54,805 nt of DNA from NCBI GenBank assembly GCA_024682215.1, contig JAIKZM010000213.1, positions 1 through 54,805 of the forward strand, read 5' to 3'. This document shows positions 7,989 to 18,100 of the stretch, piece after piece (the first letter of the stretch is position 1; each line of letters begins with the position of its first letter). Under the pieces are notes generated by a model that was not told the origin of the DNA, made no database searches, and saw nothing but the letters and a program-made list of their open reading frames with translations. The translations under genes were made by a program, and so were the position numbers. The DNA is from Saccharofermentans sp. GTDB lineage: Bacteria > Bacillota > Clostridia > Saccharofermentanales > Saccharofermentanaceae.

Positions 7989-10463
7989 TTATCTGAGTTT
8001 GGCGATCGTAACGCCTGCATCGCCCTCGCCCTGTTCACCTGCACGGTAAGACTCCACCCTGTCATCTCTGTTGAGGACATCCTGAACGCACATCCTCAGA
8101 GCACCGGTTCCCTTTCCGTGAACTATCCTTATATCTTTAATGCCGGACATCGCACAGTTCTCAAGATATCTGATAAGTGCCGACTCCGCTTCCGCCGTTG
8201 TCATACCAATGAGCATGAGTTCAGACTTTGTCCTTGAAGATGCCTCAAACCTGGCCTTGGCCATGTTTGAAGGACCTTTCTTCTGCAGATTGTTCTTCTT
8301 TCCTCCGGCATAAGCCCCGCGCTGTTCTCTGGTAGGCACACGAAGATCAGAAACCTTTACTGTATAAGACATCGAACCGGCACGGATGGTGACCCTTCCG
8401 CTCTTTGAAACTCCGGACTGTGCAGTTCCGGTAATATTGAAAGACGGGATAAAGTAAAGCTCACCCGTGACGACATCTTTGACAGGTTCACCGCTCTGAA
8501 CGGCTTCGGGATTGTTGTCGTCTTCGGAATCATCTTCAAGATCCTTGATCCCGGCACGCAGACGGCGCCTGATCTTCTCCATTTCCGCAAGAGTTTCCTG
8601 CCTGTCCATCTTCTCGCTCTTTTTGCGGAATTCACGGAGCATATCATCGATCTCTTCTTCACGTTCCTCAAGAAGTTTTTTCTGCTCACTGCGTGACTCG
8701 TTGAGTATCCTGGTCTTAGACTGCTTGAGTGCTGCTTTCTCCTCTTCAAGCGCCTTGGCTGCCGCAGAAAGTTCCGCCTTAAGTTTCTCATTCTCTTTAA
8801 GCGCGTCAGCTGCAGCCTTCGCATCCTGTTCAGCCTTTGCAAGGAGCGTCTCATATGCGATCTCTTCGGTGGAAAGGTTTTCCTTAGCACTGTTAAGTAC
8901 ACGTTCAGGCAGACCCAGACGCTTCGAAATAACAAATGCATTTGAAGAACCCGGTCTTCCGATAATGAGTCTGTATGTCGGAGCAAGCGTTTCAGTATCG
9001 AATTCGCACGATGCGTTCATTACGCCTTCAGTCTCAACGGCATAGCTCTTGAGTTCCTTATAGTGCGTAGTCGCCATGGTAATACAGTTTTTGGAACGGA
9101 GTTCATCGATAATGGCTACAGCCAGCGCTGCGCCTTCAGCAGGATCAGTTCCTGAACCAAGCTCATCAAGGAGTACCAGAGATCTGCCCCTGATATTCTT
9201 CAGGATGAAAACGATGTGTGACACATGAGCAGAAAAAGTTGAAAGACTCTGCTCTATGCTCTGCTCATCGCCGATGTCGGCAAGCACTCTGTCATAAACG
9301 CAGACTTCACTTCTGTCACCCGCAGGAATCGCAAGACCGGCCATAGTCATCAGCGCAAGCAGTCCGCATGTCTTAAGCGAAACTGTCTTACCGCCGGTGT
9401 TCGGTCCGGTGACTACAAGCGTATTGTATTTCTCGCCGATATTGATATCAACGGGCACTACCTTGTCTTTATCGATCAGCGGATGTCTCGCCTTCCTGAG
9501 CGATATCACACCGTTAGAGTTGAGTCTTGCGCACGCGCTTTCCGTTTCTATGCCGTATTCGCCCTTCGCAAAAGCATAATCAAGTCCTGATACGATATCT
9601 ATGTCTTTTACGAATATCTCTTTGTCTGCAATGAAATCCGCAGTGAATTCACCGAGTATCCTCAATATCTCGGCTTCTTCCTGAGCATTGAGTTCGGAGA
9701 TCTTGTTATTGGCCTCAACAACACTCATGGGTTCGACAAACAAAGTCTGCCCAGTCGATGAGGCTCCGTGGACGATGCCTTCGATCCTGCCTTTAAAATC
9801 CGCTTTTACGGGAATGCAGTATCTGCTCTCACGGATCGTAATGATGCTCTCCTGAAGCATGTCACCGCCGTTTTCAATTACGCGCTCGAGCAAAGACCTG
9901 ATCCCTGCAGCCGTACTCTTTTTCTCACGCCTGATCTCAGCCAGCGTTCTGCTCGCGCGGTCAGAAACCTCATTATCTCCGAGGATCGCTTCATCGATCG
10001 CTTTGAGAAGCCTGTCATCGGTACCTGTTTCCTCTATCGCCTTGACGATATGCGGTTCGGTCTCATCAACGAAAGGAGAACCCGCAGAACGGGCCTTTGA
10101 AAGCGCATCCCTGACAGCATCTGCGCTTCTCAGAAACGAAGCAATGGAAAGGAGCTGTGCGCATGAAAGCGTGCCTCCCGCTTCAGCATAAGACAAAGCT
10201 TCGGTAAGGTCGCGGAAACCTCCGAGCGGAAGGCATCCGAACCTCATGATGTGAGTCATTGCCTCGCCTGTCCACGCCAGGTTTTCTTCAACATATCCGT
10301 AATCGGTACAGGGCGCTATATCAGCGCATATCTTTTTACCGTATGCGGTCCTTGCCTTTGAACTTACCTTGTCTCTGATCTTGTTGAACTCGAGTGTCTC
10401 CAGGACCCTGCCGCGTATCATGCGTCGTTCGAGTTCCTCATCAGTTGTCAAATATTCATACAT
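7989..10463 (-). CDS. mutS2: MutS2 ATPase/endonuclease
   Basis: 824 residues. MutS-type core with Walker A TGPNTGGKT (352-360) and Walker B LVLLDELGSGTDP, a long coiled coil at about 510-640, and a C-terminal Smr nuclease domain with IVHGKGTGALR (780-790). MutS2 lacks the mismatch-recognition domain of MutS; it acts on recombination intermediates and, in Bacillus, on collided ribosomes. The ATG at 10463 is used although its ribosome binding site is weak; Met15 (10421) is an alternative closer to the family's usual start. It lies between pfkA and a CPBP protease in one transcription unit. Confidence 0.95.
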   Translation of the reverse strand: MYEYLTTDEELERRMIRGRVLETLEFNKIRDKVSSKARTAYGKKICADIAPCTDYGYVEENLAWTGEAMTHIMRFGCLPLGGFRDLTEALSYAEAGGTLSCAQLLSIASFLRSADAVRDALSKARSAGSPFVDETEPHIVKAIEETGTDDRLLKAIDEAILGDNEVSDRASRTLAEIRREKKSTAAGIRSLLERVIENGGDMLQESIITIRESRYCIPVKADFKGRIEGIVHGASSTGQTLFVEPMSVVEANNKISELNAQEEAEILRILGEFTADFIADKEIFVKDIDIVSGLDYAFAKGEYGIETESACARLNSNGVISLRKARHPLIDKDKVVPVDINIGEKYNTLVVTGPNTGGKTVSLKTCGLLALMTMAGLAIPAGDRSEVCVYDRVLADIGDEQSIEQSLSTFSAHVSHIVFILKNIRGRSLVLLDELGSGTDPAEGAALAVAIIDELRSKNCITMATTHYKELKSYAVETEGVMNASCEFDTETLAPTYRLIIGRPGSSNAFVISKRLGLPERVLNSAKENLSTEEIAYETLLAKAEQDAKAAADALKENEKLKAELSAAAKALEEEKAALKQSKTRILNESRSEQKKLLEEREEEIDDMLREFRKKSEKMDRQETLAEMEKIRRRLRAGIKDLEDDSEDDNNPEAVQSGEPVKDVVTGELYFIPSFNITGTAQSGVSKSGRVTIRAGSMSYTVKVSDLRVPTREQRGAYAGGKKNNLQKKGPSNMAKARFEASSRTKSELMLIGMTTAEAESALIRYLENCAMSGIKDIRIVHGKGTGALRMCVQDVLNRDDRVESYRAGEQGEGDAGVTIAKLR

Positions 10464-10526
10464 AAGATATATGGCGGCAACTTGCCGTCCTTTCAGTCAA
10501 TTTTCAAGACTACGGAATAAACCGTA

Positions 10527-11582
10527 TCAGCCGAGTCTCTTGATGCTTTCGATCGTTTCGGGAGAAATGGTCTTTGTCATCTCAAGACCTGCCTCAATAT
10601 CCACATCGGAGATCTCGCCATGCTGTCTGACTATGAGTCTGTTGAATCTCTTTTCAACAAGGCAGTCTATAGCCTTGATACCCATAAGGCTTGCCATTGT
10701 TCTGTCTATCAGCGTCGGAGAACCGCCTCTCTGCAGGTGTCCGAGGATCGTAGGACGTGCTTCGATACCGGTTGCCTCTTCGATCTGCTTGGCAATGATA
10801 TCAGCATGACCGACACCTTCGGCAACGATGACGATATAGTGCTTCTTGCCTGTATTTCTTCCGTCAAGGATGACTCTTAAGACATCCTTGTTGAAATCGT
10901 AAGGAACCTCCGGAATGAGGATGCTCTCAGCACCTGTAGCGATACCGACATTAAGAGCGATCCAGCCCGCATGTCTTCCCATGACTTCAATGACACTGCA
11001 GCGCTCGTGAGATGAAGCAGTATCCCTGAGCTTATCGATGCACTGCATTGCGGTGTTCATTGCCGTGTCATAGCCGATAGTATATTCGGTTGAAGCGATA
11101 TCGTTGTCGATAGTACCCGGGATTCCGATAACGGGCATGCCGATCCTGGCAAGCGCCCTGGCGCCCTTATATGAACCGTCGCCGCCGATAACGATCAGAG
11201 CATCAAGCTCGTAAGCTTCCATCATCCTGGCGCCCTTGAGAACGCCCTGGTCAGTCATGAATGTCTGTGATCTTGCCGTCATGAGGAATGTTCCGCCGCG
11301 CTGAAGCGTCTCGGAAACTGATCTTCCGTCGAGCTGCTTGATCTCACCCTTCCAAAGGCCGTGATAACCTCTGGTGACACCGTACATTTCAAAACCGGCA
11401 TTGATTCCCGCTCTGACTACGGCTCTTATGGCCGCATTCATTCCCGGAGCATCACCGCCGCTCGTAAGGATGCCGACGCGCTTAACAGGCTCAACAGTCG
11501 ATTTATCGACTGTATCGTAATTCGCAGCCCTAAGCGTGCTGATCTCAGGTAAATTGCTCTCATCATATAAAAGTCGGCCCAT
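10527..11582 (-). CDS. pfkA: ATP-dependent 6-phosphofructokinase
   Basis: 351 residues. Converts fructose-6-phosphate to fructose-1,6-bisphosphate, the committed glycolytic step. The canonical opening RVGILTSGGDAPGMNAAIR begins only at about residue 35, so the protein carries a roughly 32-residue N-terminal extension. The extension is likely real, since GGAGG sits seven bases before the ATG at 11582. Substrate motifs GGDGSYKGA, PGTIDNDI and EVMGRHAGWIA are intact, and the Gly rather than Lys after GGDGS is as in ATP-using enzymes. It follows dnaE and the sirtuin in the operon. Confidence 0.96.
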   Translation of the reverse strand: MGRLLYDESNLPEISTLRAANYDTVDKSTVEPVKRVGILTSGGDAPGMNAAIRAVVRAGINAGFEMYGVTRGYHGLWKGEIKQLDGRSVSETLQRGGTFLMTARSQTFMTDQGVLKGARMMEAYELDALIVIGGDGSYKGARALARIGMPVIGIPGTIDNDIASTEYTIGYDTAMNTAMQCIDKLRDTASSHERCSVIEVMGRHAGWIALNVGIATGAESILIPEVPYDFNKDVLRVILDGRNTGKKHYIVIVAEGVGHADIIAKQIEEATGIEARPTILGHLQRGGSPTLIDRTMASLMGIKAIDCLVEKRFNRLIVRQHGEISDVDIEAGLEMTKTISPETIESIKRLG

Positions 11583-11619
11583 AAATAGTCCTCCGAATAT
11601 TCAAAAATAACAAACTAGA

Positions 11620-12369
11620 TTATACACCAAGTTCGATGGTATCTAAGACTTTACTTATACTTTCGTGAAATACGAGAGCCGCGTTCCTGTCTGCTGCGGT
11701 CTTATCCCTGTTGATGACCACCAGATACTTGCCGGGGAAATCATAAGCGAGCGATGCCGCAGGCTGCACCACAAGCGAAGTTCCGCCAACGATGAGGCAG
11801 TCAGCGCGGTAGACCAGTCTCTTTGACTCGATCCAGGCTGTCTGGGGAAGGCCTTCACCGTACAGAGTAACATCAGGTCTGACCATTCCTCCGCACTTGG
11901 GGCATTTAGGTATCGGGCCTTCGCTCTTGAATATGAAATCCGCCGGGTAAGGTTCATGACACTTCATGCAGTAATTCCGGAGCGTTGAACCATGCACTTC
12001 CTGAACATTCCTGCTTCCGGCGCGCTGATGGAGCCCGTCTATGTTCTGGGTAATTATGCCATCGAGCTTTCCTGCTTTTTCCATTTCGGCAAGCTTATAA
12101 TGAGCCCTGTTTGGCATAATGTCTTTGGTATCGAGTTTCTGTCTGTAGAACTCATAGAAAACATCAGGATGGTCCAAAAGACAATCAATGCTCAGAAGAT
12201 ACTCGGGTGAATACCTGTCAAACTTGACGTCATGCTGGTTATAAAGACCGTCCTTGCTCCTGAAATCAGGGATCCCGCTCTCTGTTGAAACGCCTGCGCC
12301 TCCGAAGAATACGATGTGCTCACACTCTCTGATGATCTCATTAAGTTTCCCGTAATCGCCTTCAGCCAT
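11620..12369 (-). CDS. NAD-dependent protein deacylase, SIR2 family
   Basis: 249 residues, class III sirtuin. Rossmann motif GAGVSTESGIPDFRS (24-38), NAD pocket TQNIDGLHQRAG (107-118), catalytic His126 in VQEVHGS, and a structural zinc site Cys134/Cys137/Cys156/Cys159. It removes acetyl or acyl groups from lysines while consuming NAD. It starts three bases after the dnaE stop and is followed by pfkA, so it probably shares the uvrB transcript. Residues that would mark it as a desuccinylase (Tyr/Arg pair) are not evident, so deacetylase is the default call. Confidence 0.92.
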   Translation of the reverse strand: MAEGDYGKLNEIIRECEHIVFFGGAGVSTESGIPDFRSKDGLYNQHDVKFDRYSPEYLLSIDCLLDHPDVFYEFYRQKLDTKDIMPNRAHYKLAEMEKAGKLDGIITQNIDGLHQRAGSRNVQEVHGSTLRNYCMKCHEPYPADFIFKSEGPIPKCPKCGGMVRPDVTLYGEGLPQTAWIESKRLVYRADCLIVGGTSLVVQPAASLAYDFPGKYLVVINRDKTAADRNAALVFHESISKVLDTIELGV

Positions 12370-12372
12370 AAC

Positions 12373-15300
12373 TTAACCCTCCCGGATTATCTCCGTGTTT
12401 CCGTTTCCGACCAGTTCATTCAGCTTTTCGATAACAATATCATCAAACATTATATCGCAGACGGGATCAAGCCTCGCGATGCTCCCGTCAGAAACAAACC
12501 TTACTTCAACGGGAAGGTTTCCGTGAAAATACGCCAGGAAGTTCAAGAGCCTGTTAAAGCCTTCAGAGCCCGGACTTCCTGCGTAATTGATCCTCAGGAG
12601 CTGCGGCGGGTTATCAGCCGCAGGCTTCTGTTCTGATGAAGCCTGATCTGCTGCACTGACCTGTTTTTCCCGCTCAGGTTCTTTCCGGACTGCATCTGCT
12701 TTCCCCCCGGCTTCCCTGACAGCAGCCGCATAAGCCCTGTCATTCATGACTGATCTCACGACATCGCAGTCATTGCTCAGAAGATAGCAGGCATCAGCAA
12801 ACATTGTAAGGCCGCTGTCTTCGCGCATCTGCCTTCTGCCGATGAAAATATAAGGCTTGTTCTTCTCGACGATCCGGTTAAATGCATCAAAGCTCTTTCC
12901 GTACAGCATAACCTCAAACCGTCCCGTAAGATCTTCGCATCCTATGGTGGCGATCATTGTCTTTTTCTTCGTATAGCTGGTCTTCTTTGAAGTAACCATT
13001 CCGCACATTACGACCTCACGGTTATCATCAAGATAATCAGCGCCGTGAAGTTCAACGATATTTTCAGCTTCAGCAGTATCAAACGTAACGAGCTTTGATA
13101 TCAGATCGTGATAAGGAGCCAGCGGGTTGCCCGAAATATAAATGCCCACCATTTCCTTCTCGTATCCGAGTTTGGTTTCCTGCGGATATTCATCGATATC
13201 GGGAATGAATATTCCGGTATCTTTACCGACATCTCCTCCGAGATCAAAAAGAGACAGCTGTCCTTCGATATTGCGGTTGGCAGTCTGAGACAGTTTCTCG
13301 AGTTCGGTCTGCACACATGCAACCATCTGTGCCCTCGTAAGGCCAAAGCAGTCCATGCATGACGCAAGGATAAGAGCTTCGGCAACATTGCGCTTAACAC
13401 CTATCTTCGCTGCCCTGACGACAAAATCGTCAAAGGTCTTATATGGTCCGTTCTTTTCCCTGTCAGCGATTATATCAAGCACGGCATTCTCACCGACATT
13501 CTTGACGGTGGACATTCCGAACCTTATCTTCCTGTCACCTTCTGTCGTAAACTTCTCACGGCTCTTATTGATATCAGGCGGAAGCACTTCAATACCCATA
13601 TCCGCACAGCAGCTTATGTAATGCGATGCCTGAGCAAGCTCTGTCCTAAAAGAGTTGATATTCGCTGCCATGAATTCAGTCGGATAGTAGTATTTGAAAT
13701 ACGCAGTCCAGTATCCGACAACAGCATAACAGGCTGCATGGGATTTGTTGAACGCATATCCCGCAAACCCGGCAACATCGTCGAAGATCTTTGCGGCCGT
13801 ACTTTCAGGCACACCGCGTTTTACGGCACCGTCGATCTGCCTTCCCTTGTCATCGGTACCGCCATACATGAAGAGCTGTCTGTAGTTCTCCATCATGGAC
13901 TTTTTCTTCTTGCTCATTGCACGGCGGATATTGTCAGACTGTCCCATCGAAAAGCCTGCAAGATCCCTTACAATCTGCATTACCTGCTCCTGATAGATCG
14001 CGCATCCGTAAGTAACGTTAAGGATAGGCTCAAGAAGCGGATGATCATAAGTAATGTGCGAAGGATTATGTTTGCAGTCGACATACTTAGGGATCTGGTC
14101 CATAGGGCCGGGTCTGTAAAGAGAGATACCTGCGATGATATCCTCAAGACTCTCAGGCTCAAGCTGCTTCATAAAAGAAGTCATTCCGCGGCTTTCAAGC
14201 TGGAACACACCTGCAGTGTCACCCCTGCTTATCATCTTGAAGATATTCGGATCATCAAGAGGTATCCTTTCAAGATCTATGTCTTTGCCGTAGTTTTGTT
14301 TTACGAGGTCCCTCGCCTCCTGAAGAACAGTCAATGTCCTGAGGCCGAGGAAGTCAAATTTAAGAAGTCCTATGCTCTCAACATCAGCTTTGGCAAACTG
14401 AACCACTACGGTATCGTCGTTGACGGAAAGCGGAGCTATATCGGTAATGTCCGCACCTGAAATGATGATCCCCGCAGCATGTGTTCCGGAGTTTCTCGGC
14501 AGGCCTTCGATCCGCATGGCCATATCAACGACTTTTTTGGCTTCGGCATCAGTTTCGTAGCACTCACGAAATTCACTGCTGATCTCAAGAGCCTGTTTAA
14601 GAGTCATTCCAGGTGAGAACGGGATCATCTTTGTTATCTTGTTGCTCTGGGCGATCGGCATGTTAAGTACACGCGCGACATCCTTCACGGCCTGACGCGC
14701 TGCGAGCGTACCGAACGTGATAACATGAGCCACCCTGTCCCTTCCGTATTTTTCGGTTACATAATCTATCGCAATCTGTCTTCTTTCGTCATTGAAATCG
14801 ACGTCAAAGTCCGGCATCGAAACACGTTCGGAATTGAGGAATCTTTCGAAGACAAGTCCGTATCTGATCGGATCGATATCGGTAATCCCGATTGCATAAG
14901 CAACAAGCGATCCGGCTCCGGACCCTCTTCCCGGACCGACAGTGACCTCGTGCGTTTTTGCATAGTTAATGAAATCCCAGACTATAAGATAATAATCTGT
15001 GTATCCCATGCTGTTTATTACCGACAACTCATACTCTGCTCTCTTGCGGTAATCCTCAGGGTCTCCTGTCGGAGGAGTAACTTCAAAGCGCCTTTCAATT
15101 CCCTTGTAAGTCAGTTCGGAAAGATATTCCGCATGTCCGGAATATCCTTCAGGAATCTCATATACAGGAAGATGGATGGTATCAAAATCATAAGACGCAT
15201 TACACATCTCAGCGATCTTTCCGGTATTCTCTATGGCATCAGGTATCTCGGAAAAGAACCTTCTCATCTCAGTCTCGGATTTCACATAGAACTCGTTGCA

Positions 15301-16026
15301 GGACATCTTCATCCTGTTTTCATCATCGATCCTGGCCGCAGTCGAGATACACAAAAGGATATCCTGTGCCTCGGCATCCTCCTGTTTCAGATAATGACAA
15401 TCATTGGTTGCGGCAAGCGGGATCCCGGTATCGCGTGACATCTTTACTAATGCGGAATTTACAACCGCCTGTTCAGACGTCGTATTCGCCTGGATCTCAA
15501 GATAATAGTTGCCCCTTCCGAAAAGCGCGTCATATTTCTGCGCACATTTCAGTGCGCCTTCAAGATCACCCGCCTGTATCAGACACGGGAGCTTTCCGGC
15601 TACACAGCCGGAAAGACAGATAAGTCCTTCATGATATTTTTCAAGGAGTTCCTCATCTATCCTCGGTCTTCTGTAGAAACCGTCTGTAAAACCGGCTGAT
15701 ACGAGCTTGTTAAGATGAACGAGTCCCGTATTGTCCTTAGCGAGAAGTATCAGATGGTGATAGTACCTCTCATGCTGATACGAATTGGGATCCTTATTAA
15801 ACCTGGAACCCGGCGCAACATAAACTTCGCATCCGATAACGGGATGAATTCCTGCCGCCTGCATAGTCTTGTAAAAAGACACTGCACCGTACATGACTCC
15901 GTGATCCGTGATCGCACAGGAAGTCATGCCCATCTCCTTAAGACGTTCGGCAAGTTCAGTGATCCTTATAGCACCATCAAGAAGACTGTATTCGGTATGA
16001 AGATGCAGATGGCAAAAACCTGACAT
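12373..16026 (-). CDS. dnaE: DNA polymerase III subunit alpha (DnaE)
   Basis: 1217 residues. N-terminal PHP domain (CHLHLHTEYSLLDGAI, AITDHGVMYG), catalytic palm with the Asp pair in MPDFDVDF (404-411), FLGLRTLTVL and GYAFNKSHAACYA motifs of the fingers, then an HhH and OB-fold (MCGMVTSKKTSYTKKK) and a short C-terminal domain. Non-PolC replicative polymerase; in Firmicutes DnaE extends primers and works beside PolC. Its ATG overlaps the uvrB stop by one base (TAATG), so the two are translationally coupled, and expression may rise with the SOS box upstream of uvrB. Confidence 0.97.
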   Translation of the reverse strand: MSGFCHLHLHTEYSLLDGAIRITELAERLKEMGMTSCAITDHGVMYGAVSFYKTMQAAGIHPVIGCEVYVAPGSRFNKDPNSYQHERYYHHLILLAKDNTGLVHLNKLVSAGFTDGFYRRPRIDEELLEKYHEGLICLSGCVAGKLPCLIQAGDLEGALKCAQKYDALFGRGNYYLEIQANTTSEQAVVNSALVKMSRDTGIPLAATNDCHYLKQEDAEAQDILLCISTAARIDDENRMKMSCNEFYVKSETEMRRFFSEIPDAIENTGKIAEMCNASYDFDTIHLPVYEIPEGYSGHAEYLSELTYKGIERRFEVTPPTGDPEDYRKRAEYELSVINSMGYTDYYLIVWDFINYAKTHEVTVGPGRGSGAGSLVAYAIGITDIDPIRYGLVFERFLNSERVSMPDFDVDFNDERRQIAIDYVTEKYGRDRVAHVITFGTLAARQAVKDVARVLNMPIAQSNKITKMIPFSPGMTLKQALEISSEFRECYETDAEAKKVVDMAMRIEGLPRNSGTHAAGIIISGADITDIAPLSVNDDTVVVQFAKADVESIGLLKFDFLGLRTLTVLQEARDLVKQNYGKDIDLERIPLDDPNIFKMISRGDTAGVFQLESRGMTSFMKQLEPESLEDIIAGISLYRPGPMDQIPKYVDCKHNPSHITYDHPLLEPILNVTYGCAIYQEQVMQIVRDLAGFSMGQSDNIRRAMSKKKKSMMENYRQLFMYGGTDDKGRQIDGAVKRGVPESTAAKIFDDVAGFAGYAFNKSHAACYAVVGYWTAYFKYYYPTEFMAANINSFRTELAQASHYISCCADMGIEVLPPDINKSREKFTTEGDRKIRFGMSTVKNVGENAVLDIIADREKNGPYKTFDDFVVRAAKIGVKRNVAEALILASCMDCFGLTRAQMVACVQTELEKLSQTANRNIEGQLSLFDLGGDVGKDTGIFIPDIDEYPQETKLGYEKEMVGIYISGNPLAPYHDLISKLVTFDTAEAENIVELHGADYLDDNREVVMCGMVTSKKTSYTKKKTMIATIGCEDLTGRFEVMLYGKSFDAFNRIVEKNKPYIFIGRRQMREDSGLTMFADACYLLSNDCDVVRSVMNDRAYAAAVREAGGKADAVRKEPEREKQVSAADQASSEQKPAADNPPQLLRINYAGSPGSEGFNRLLNFLAYFHGNLPVEVRFVSDGSIARLDPVCDIMFDDIVIEKLNELVGNGNTEIIREG

Positions 16027-18038
16027 TATTTCTTCCCCTTGAGTTCGATGATGATATCCCTGATCTCGGCAGCTTTCTCGAATTCAAGATTCTTGGCGGC
16101 ATTCGTCATCTCTATCGTAAGCTGGGCGATCATCTTCTCATTATCTTCAGCGCTGCCGCCTGATACGCCTTCATTGATGAGGCGAGCAGGATCGATGCCT
16201 CCGCGCTTGCCCTGAGATGACTTTGAAGAAACCTTCTCTGCGCTTCCTGCAACGATATCGAAGATATCACGGACGGCTTTCTTAACCGTCTTAGGTACAA
16301 TTCTGTGTTCTTCATTGTATGCCTTCTGGATCGAACGTCTTCTGTTGGTCTCGCCGACTGCGTTCATCATGGAATCCGTTACCTCATCGGCATACAGGAT
16401 TACACGGCCGCGCTCATTTCTCGCGCACCTTCCGATGATCTGAATAAGAGAACGTTCAGACCTGAGGAAACCTTCCTTATCAGCATCAAGGATCATGAGC
16501 AGCGAAACCTCAGGCAGGTCGATTCCTTCCCTAAGAAGATTAATACCGACTATTACGTCGACCTCATCGTTACGCAGCTTGTTTAAGATCTGCATCCTTT
16601 CAACGGCTTTGATGTCGGAATGCAGATAAGTGACCCTGATGCCCTCCTTCTCAAGAAATTCCGTAAGATCTTCAGACATCTTCTTTGTAAGCGTCATGAT
16701 AAGGCTCTTGTCACCACGCTTCTTCTGTTCGGAAAGCTCATGAAGAATGTCTTCGATCTGTCCTTCAACAGGGCGTACGTATATCTCCGGATCAAGAAGA
16801 CCCGTAGGTCTGATCATCTGTTCAACGACCTGCTCACTGTGCTCTTTCTCATAATCTGCAGGTGTGGCGCTTACGAATACCGTCTGCCCCATCTTCTGCT
16901 CAAACTCGGCAAACTTAAGCGGACGGTTGTCGAAAGCGGAAGGAAGTCTGAAGCCGTATTTGACGAGCATCTCTTTCCTTGATCTGTCACCGTTATACAT
17001 AGCTCCGACCTGAGGAATAGTCTGATGCGACTCATCGATAAACATCAGGAAATCATCGGGGAAGAAATCCATAAGCGTGCATGGAGGCTCCCCGGGAGCT
17101 CGTCCGGAAATGTGTCGGGAATAGTTCTCAATGCCCTTTACAAAACCGGTCTCGCGGAGCATGTCCATATCATATCTGGTCCTCTGCTCAAGTCTGTAGG
17201 CCGCGATCATATCTCCCTGGTCACGAAGCTCTTTAAGCCTTTCCTCAAGCTCTGCATCGATAGTCTCAATAGCGCGGTTGAGCTTAGCTCTTCCGGTTGC
17301 ATAATGCGATGCCGGGAAGATCTCTATGTAATTCTTAGTAAACTCGGTCCTGCCGCTGACACTGTCGACATAACTGATCTTGTCGATCTCATCACCGAAA
17401 AAACTGATCCTCGTGAGAGTATGTTCAGAATCAGGCGTCCATATGTCTATGGTGTCCCCTTTAACTCTGAAAGAACCTCTTTCCAATGCAAAATCATTAC
17501 GGTTGTACTGCATGTTCACCAGCTGTCCGATCACGTTCTCCGGCGAGATCTCAAGACCTGTCTCAAGGTTTAAGACGAGAGACATGTAATCGCTCTTCTC
17601 ACCGATACCGTAGATACAAGAAACAGATGCAACGATTATCACGTCATCACGTGTCAGGAGTGACTTTGTCGCCTCGTGGCGCATTCGGTCGATCTCCTCA
17701 TTGACGGACGAGTCCTTCTCGATATAAGTGTCGGAAGCAGCTATATAAGCTTCAGGCTGATAATAGTCGTAATAAGAAATGAAATACTCAACCGCATTCT
17801 CGGGGAAAAGCTCCTTAAACTCGGCATATAACTGTCCTGCAAGGGTCTTATTGTGGGCAAGCACCAAAGTGGGCCTCTGGACACGCTGGATGACATTTGC
17901 CATGGTAAATGTCTTTCCCGATCCCGTAACGCCAAGGAGTGTCTGGCCACGCATGCCGCTCTCAATGCCCTTTACGAGAGCATCGATTGCCTGAGGCTGG
18001 TCGCCCGAAGGTTTGTAATCAGATACCAGTTTAAACAT
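16026..18038 (-). CDS. uvrB: Excinuclease ABC subunit B (UvrB)
   Basis: 670 residues, normal length. Walker A GVTGSGKT (36-43), the damage-probing beta-hairpin segment YYDYYQPEAYIAASDTYIEK, helicase motif VFIDESHQTIPQ-like (MFIDESHQTIPQ), helicase-2 motif IQIIGRCARN, and a C-terminal UVR domain (NLEFEKAAEIRDII) for UvrC contact. Acts in nucleotide excision repair with UvrA and UvrC, neither of which is in the window. AGGAG precedes the ATG. The promoter carries a LexA box. Confidence 0.98.
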   Translation of the reverse strand: MFKLVSDYKPSGDQPQAIDALVKGIESGMRGQTLLGVTGSGKTFTMANVIQRVQRPTLVLAHNKTLAGQLYAEFKELFPENAVEYFISYYDYYQPEAYIAASDTYIEKDSSVNEEIDRMRHEATKSLLTRDDVIIVASVSCIYGIGEKSDYMSLVLNLETGLEISPENVIGQLVNMQYNRNDFALERGSFRVKGDTIDIWTPDSEHTLTRISFFGDEIDKISYVDSVSGRTEFTKNYIEIFPASHYATGRAKLNRAIETIDAELEERLKELRDQGDMIAAYRLEQRTRYDMDMLRETGFVKGIENYSRHISGRAPGEPPCTLMDFFPDDFLMFIDESHQTIPQVGAMYNGDRSRKEMLVKYGFRLPSAFDNRPLKFAEFEQKMGQTVFVSATPADYEKEHSEQVVEQMIRPTGLLDPEIYVRPVEGQIEDILHELSEQKKRGDKSLIMTLTKKMSEDLTEFLEKEGIRVTYLHSDIKAVERMQILNKLRNDEVDVIVGINLLREGIDLPEVSLLMILDADKEGFLRSERSLIQIIGRCARNERGRVILYADEVTDSMMNAVGETNRRRSIQKAYNEEHRIVPKTVKKAVRDIFDIVAGSAEKVSSKSSQGKRGGIDPARLINEGVSGGSAEDNEKMIAQLTIEMTNAAKNLEFEKAAEIRDIIIELKGKK

Positions 18039-18057
18039 ATTGAACTCCTATAGAGTC

Positions 18058-18086
18058 ATTTTAGAACAATTGTTCGGGCGTTACAA
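18058..18086 (-). promoter_or_regulatory. Predicted uvrB operon promoter
   Basis: Minus strand TTGTAA (18081-18086), 17 bases, TAAAAT (18058-18063). Predicted start near 18051, just 13 bases before the ATG but leaving room for AGGAG. The SOS box fills most of the spacer, an ideal place for repression. Confidence 0.55.
18064..18075. promoter_or_regulatory. LexA/DinR SOS box
   Basis: GAACAATTGTTC is a perfect match to the Gram-positive SOS (Cheo) consensus GAAC-4-GTTC and is fully palindromic. It lies between the -35 and -10 of the uvrB promoter. uvrB is a core SOS gene in Bacillus, so the assignment agrees with known biology. Confidence 0.85.
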
Positions 18087-18100
18087 CATAAAGTCGGGAT

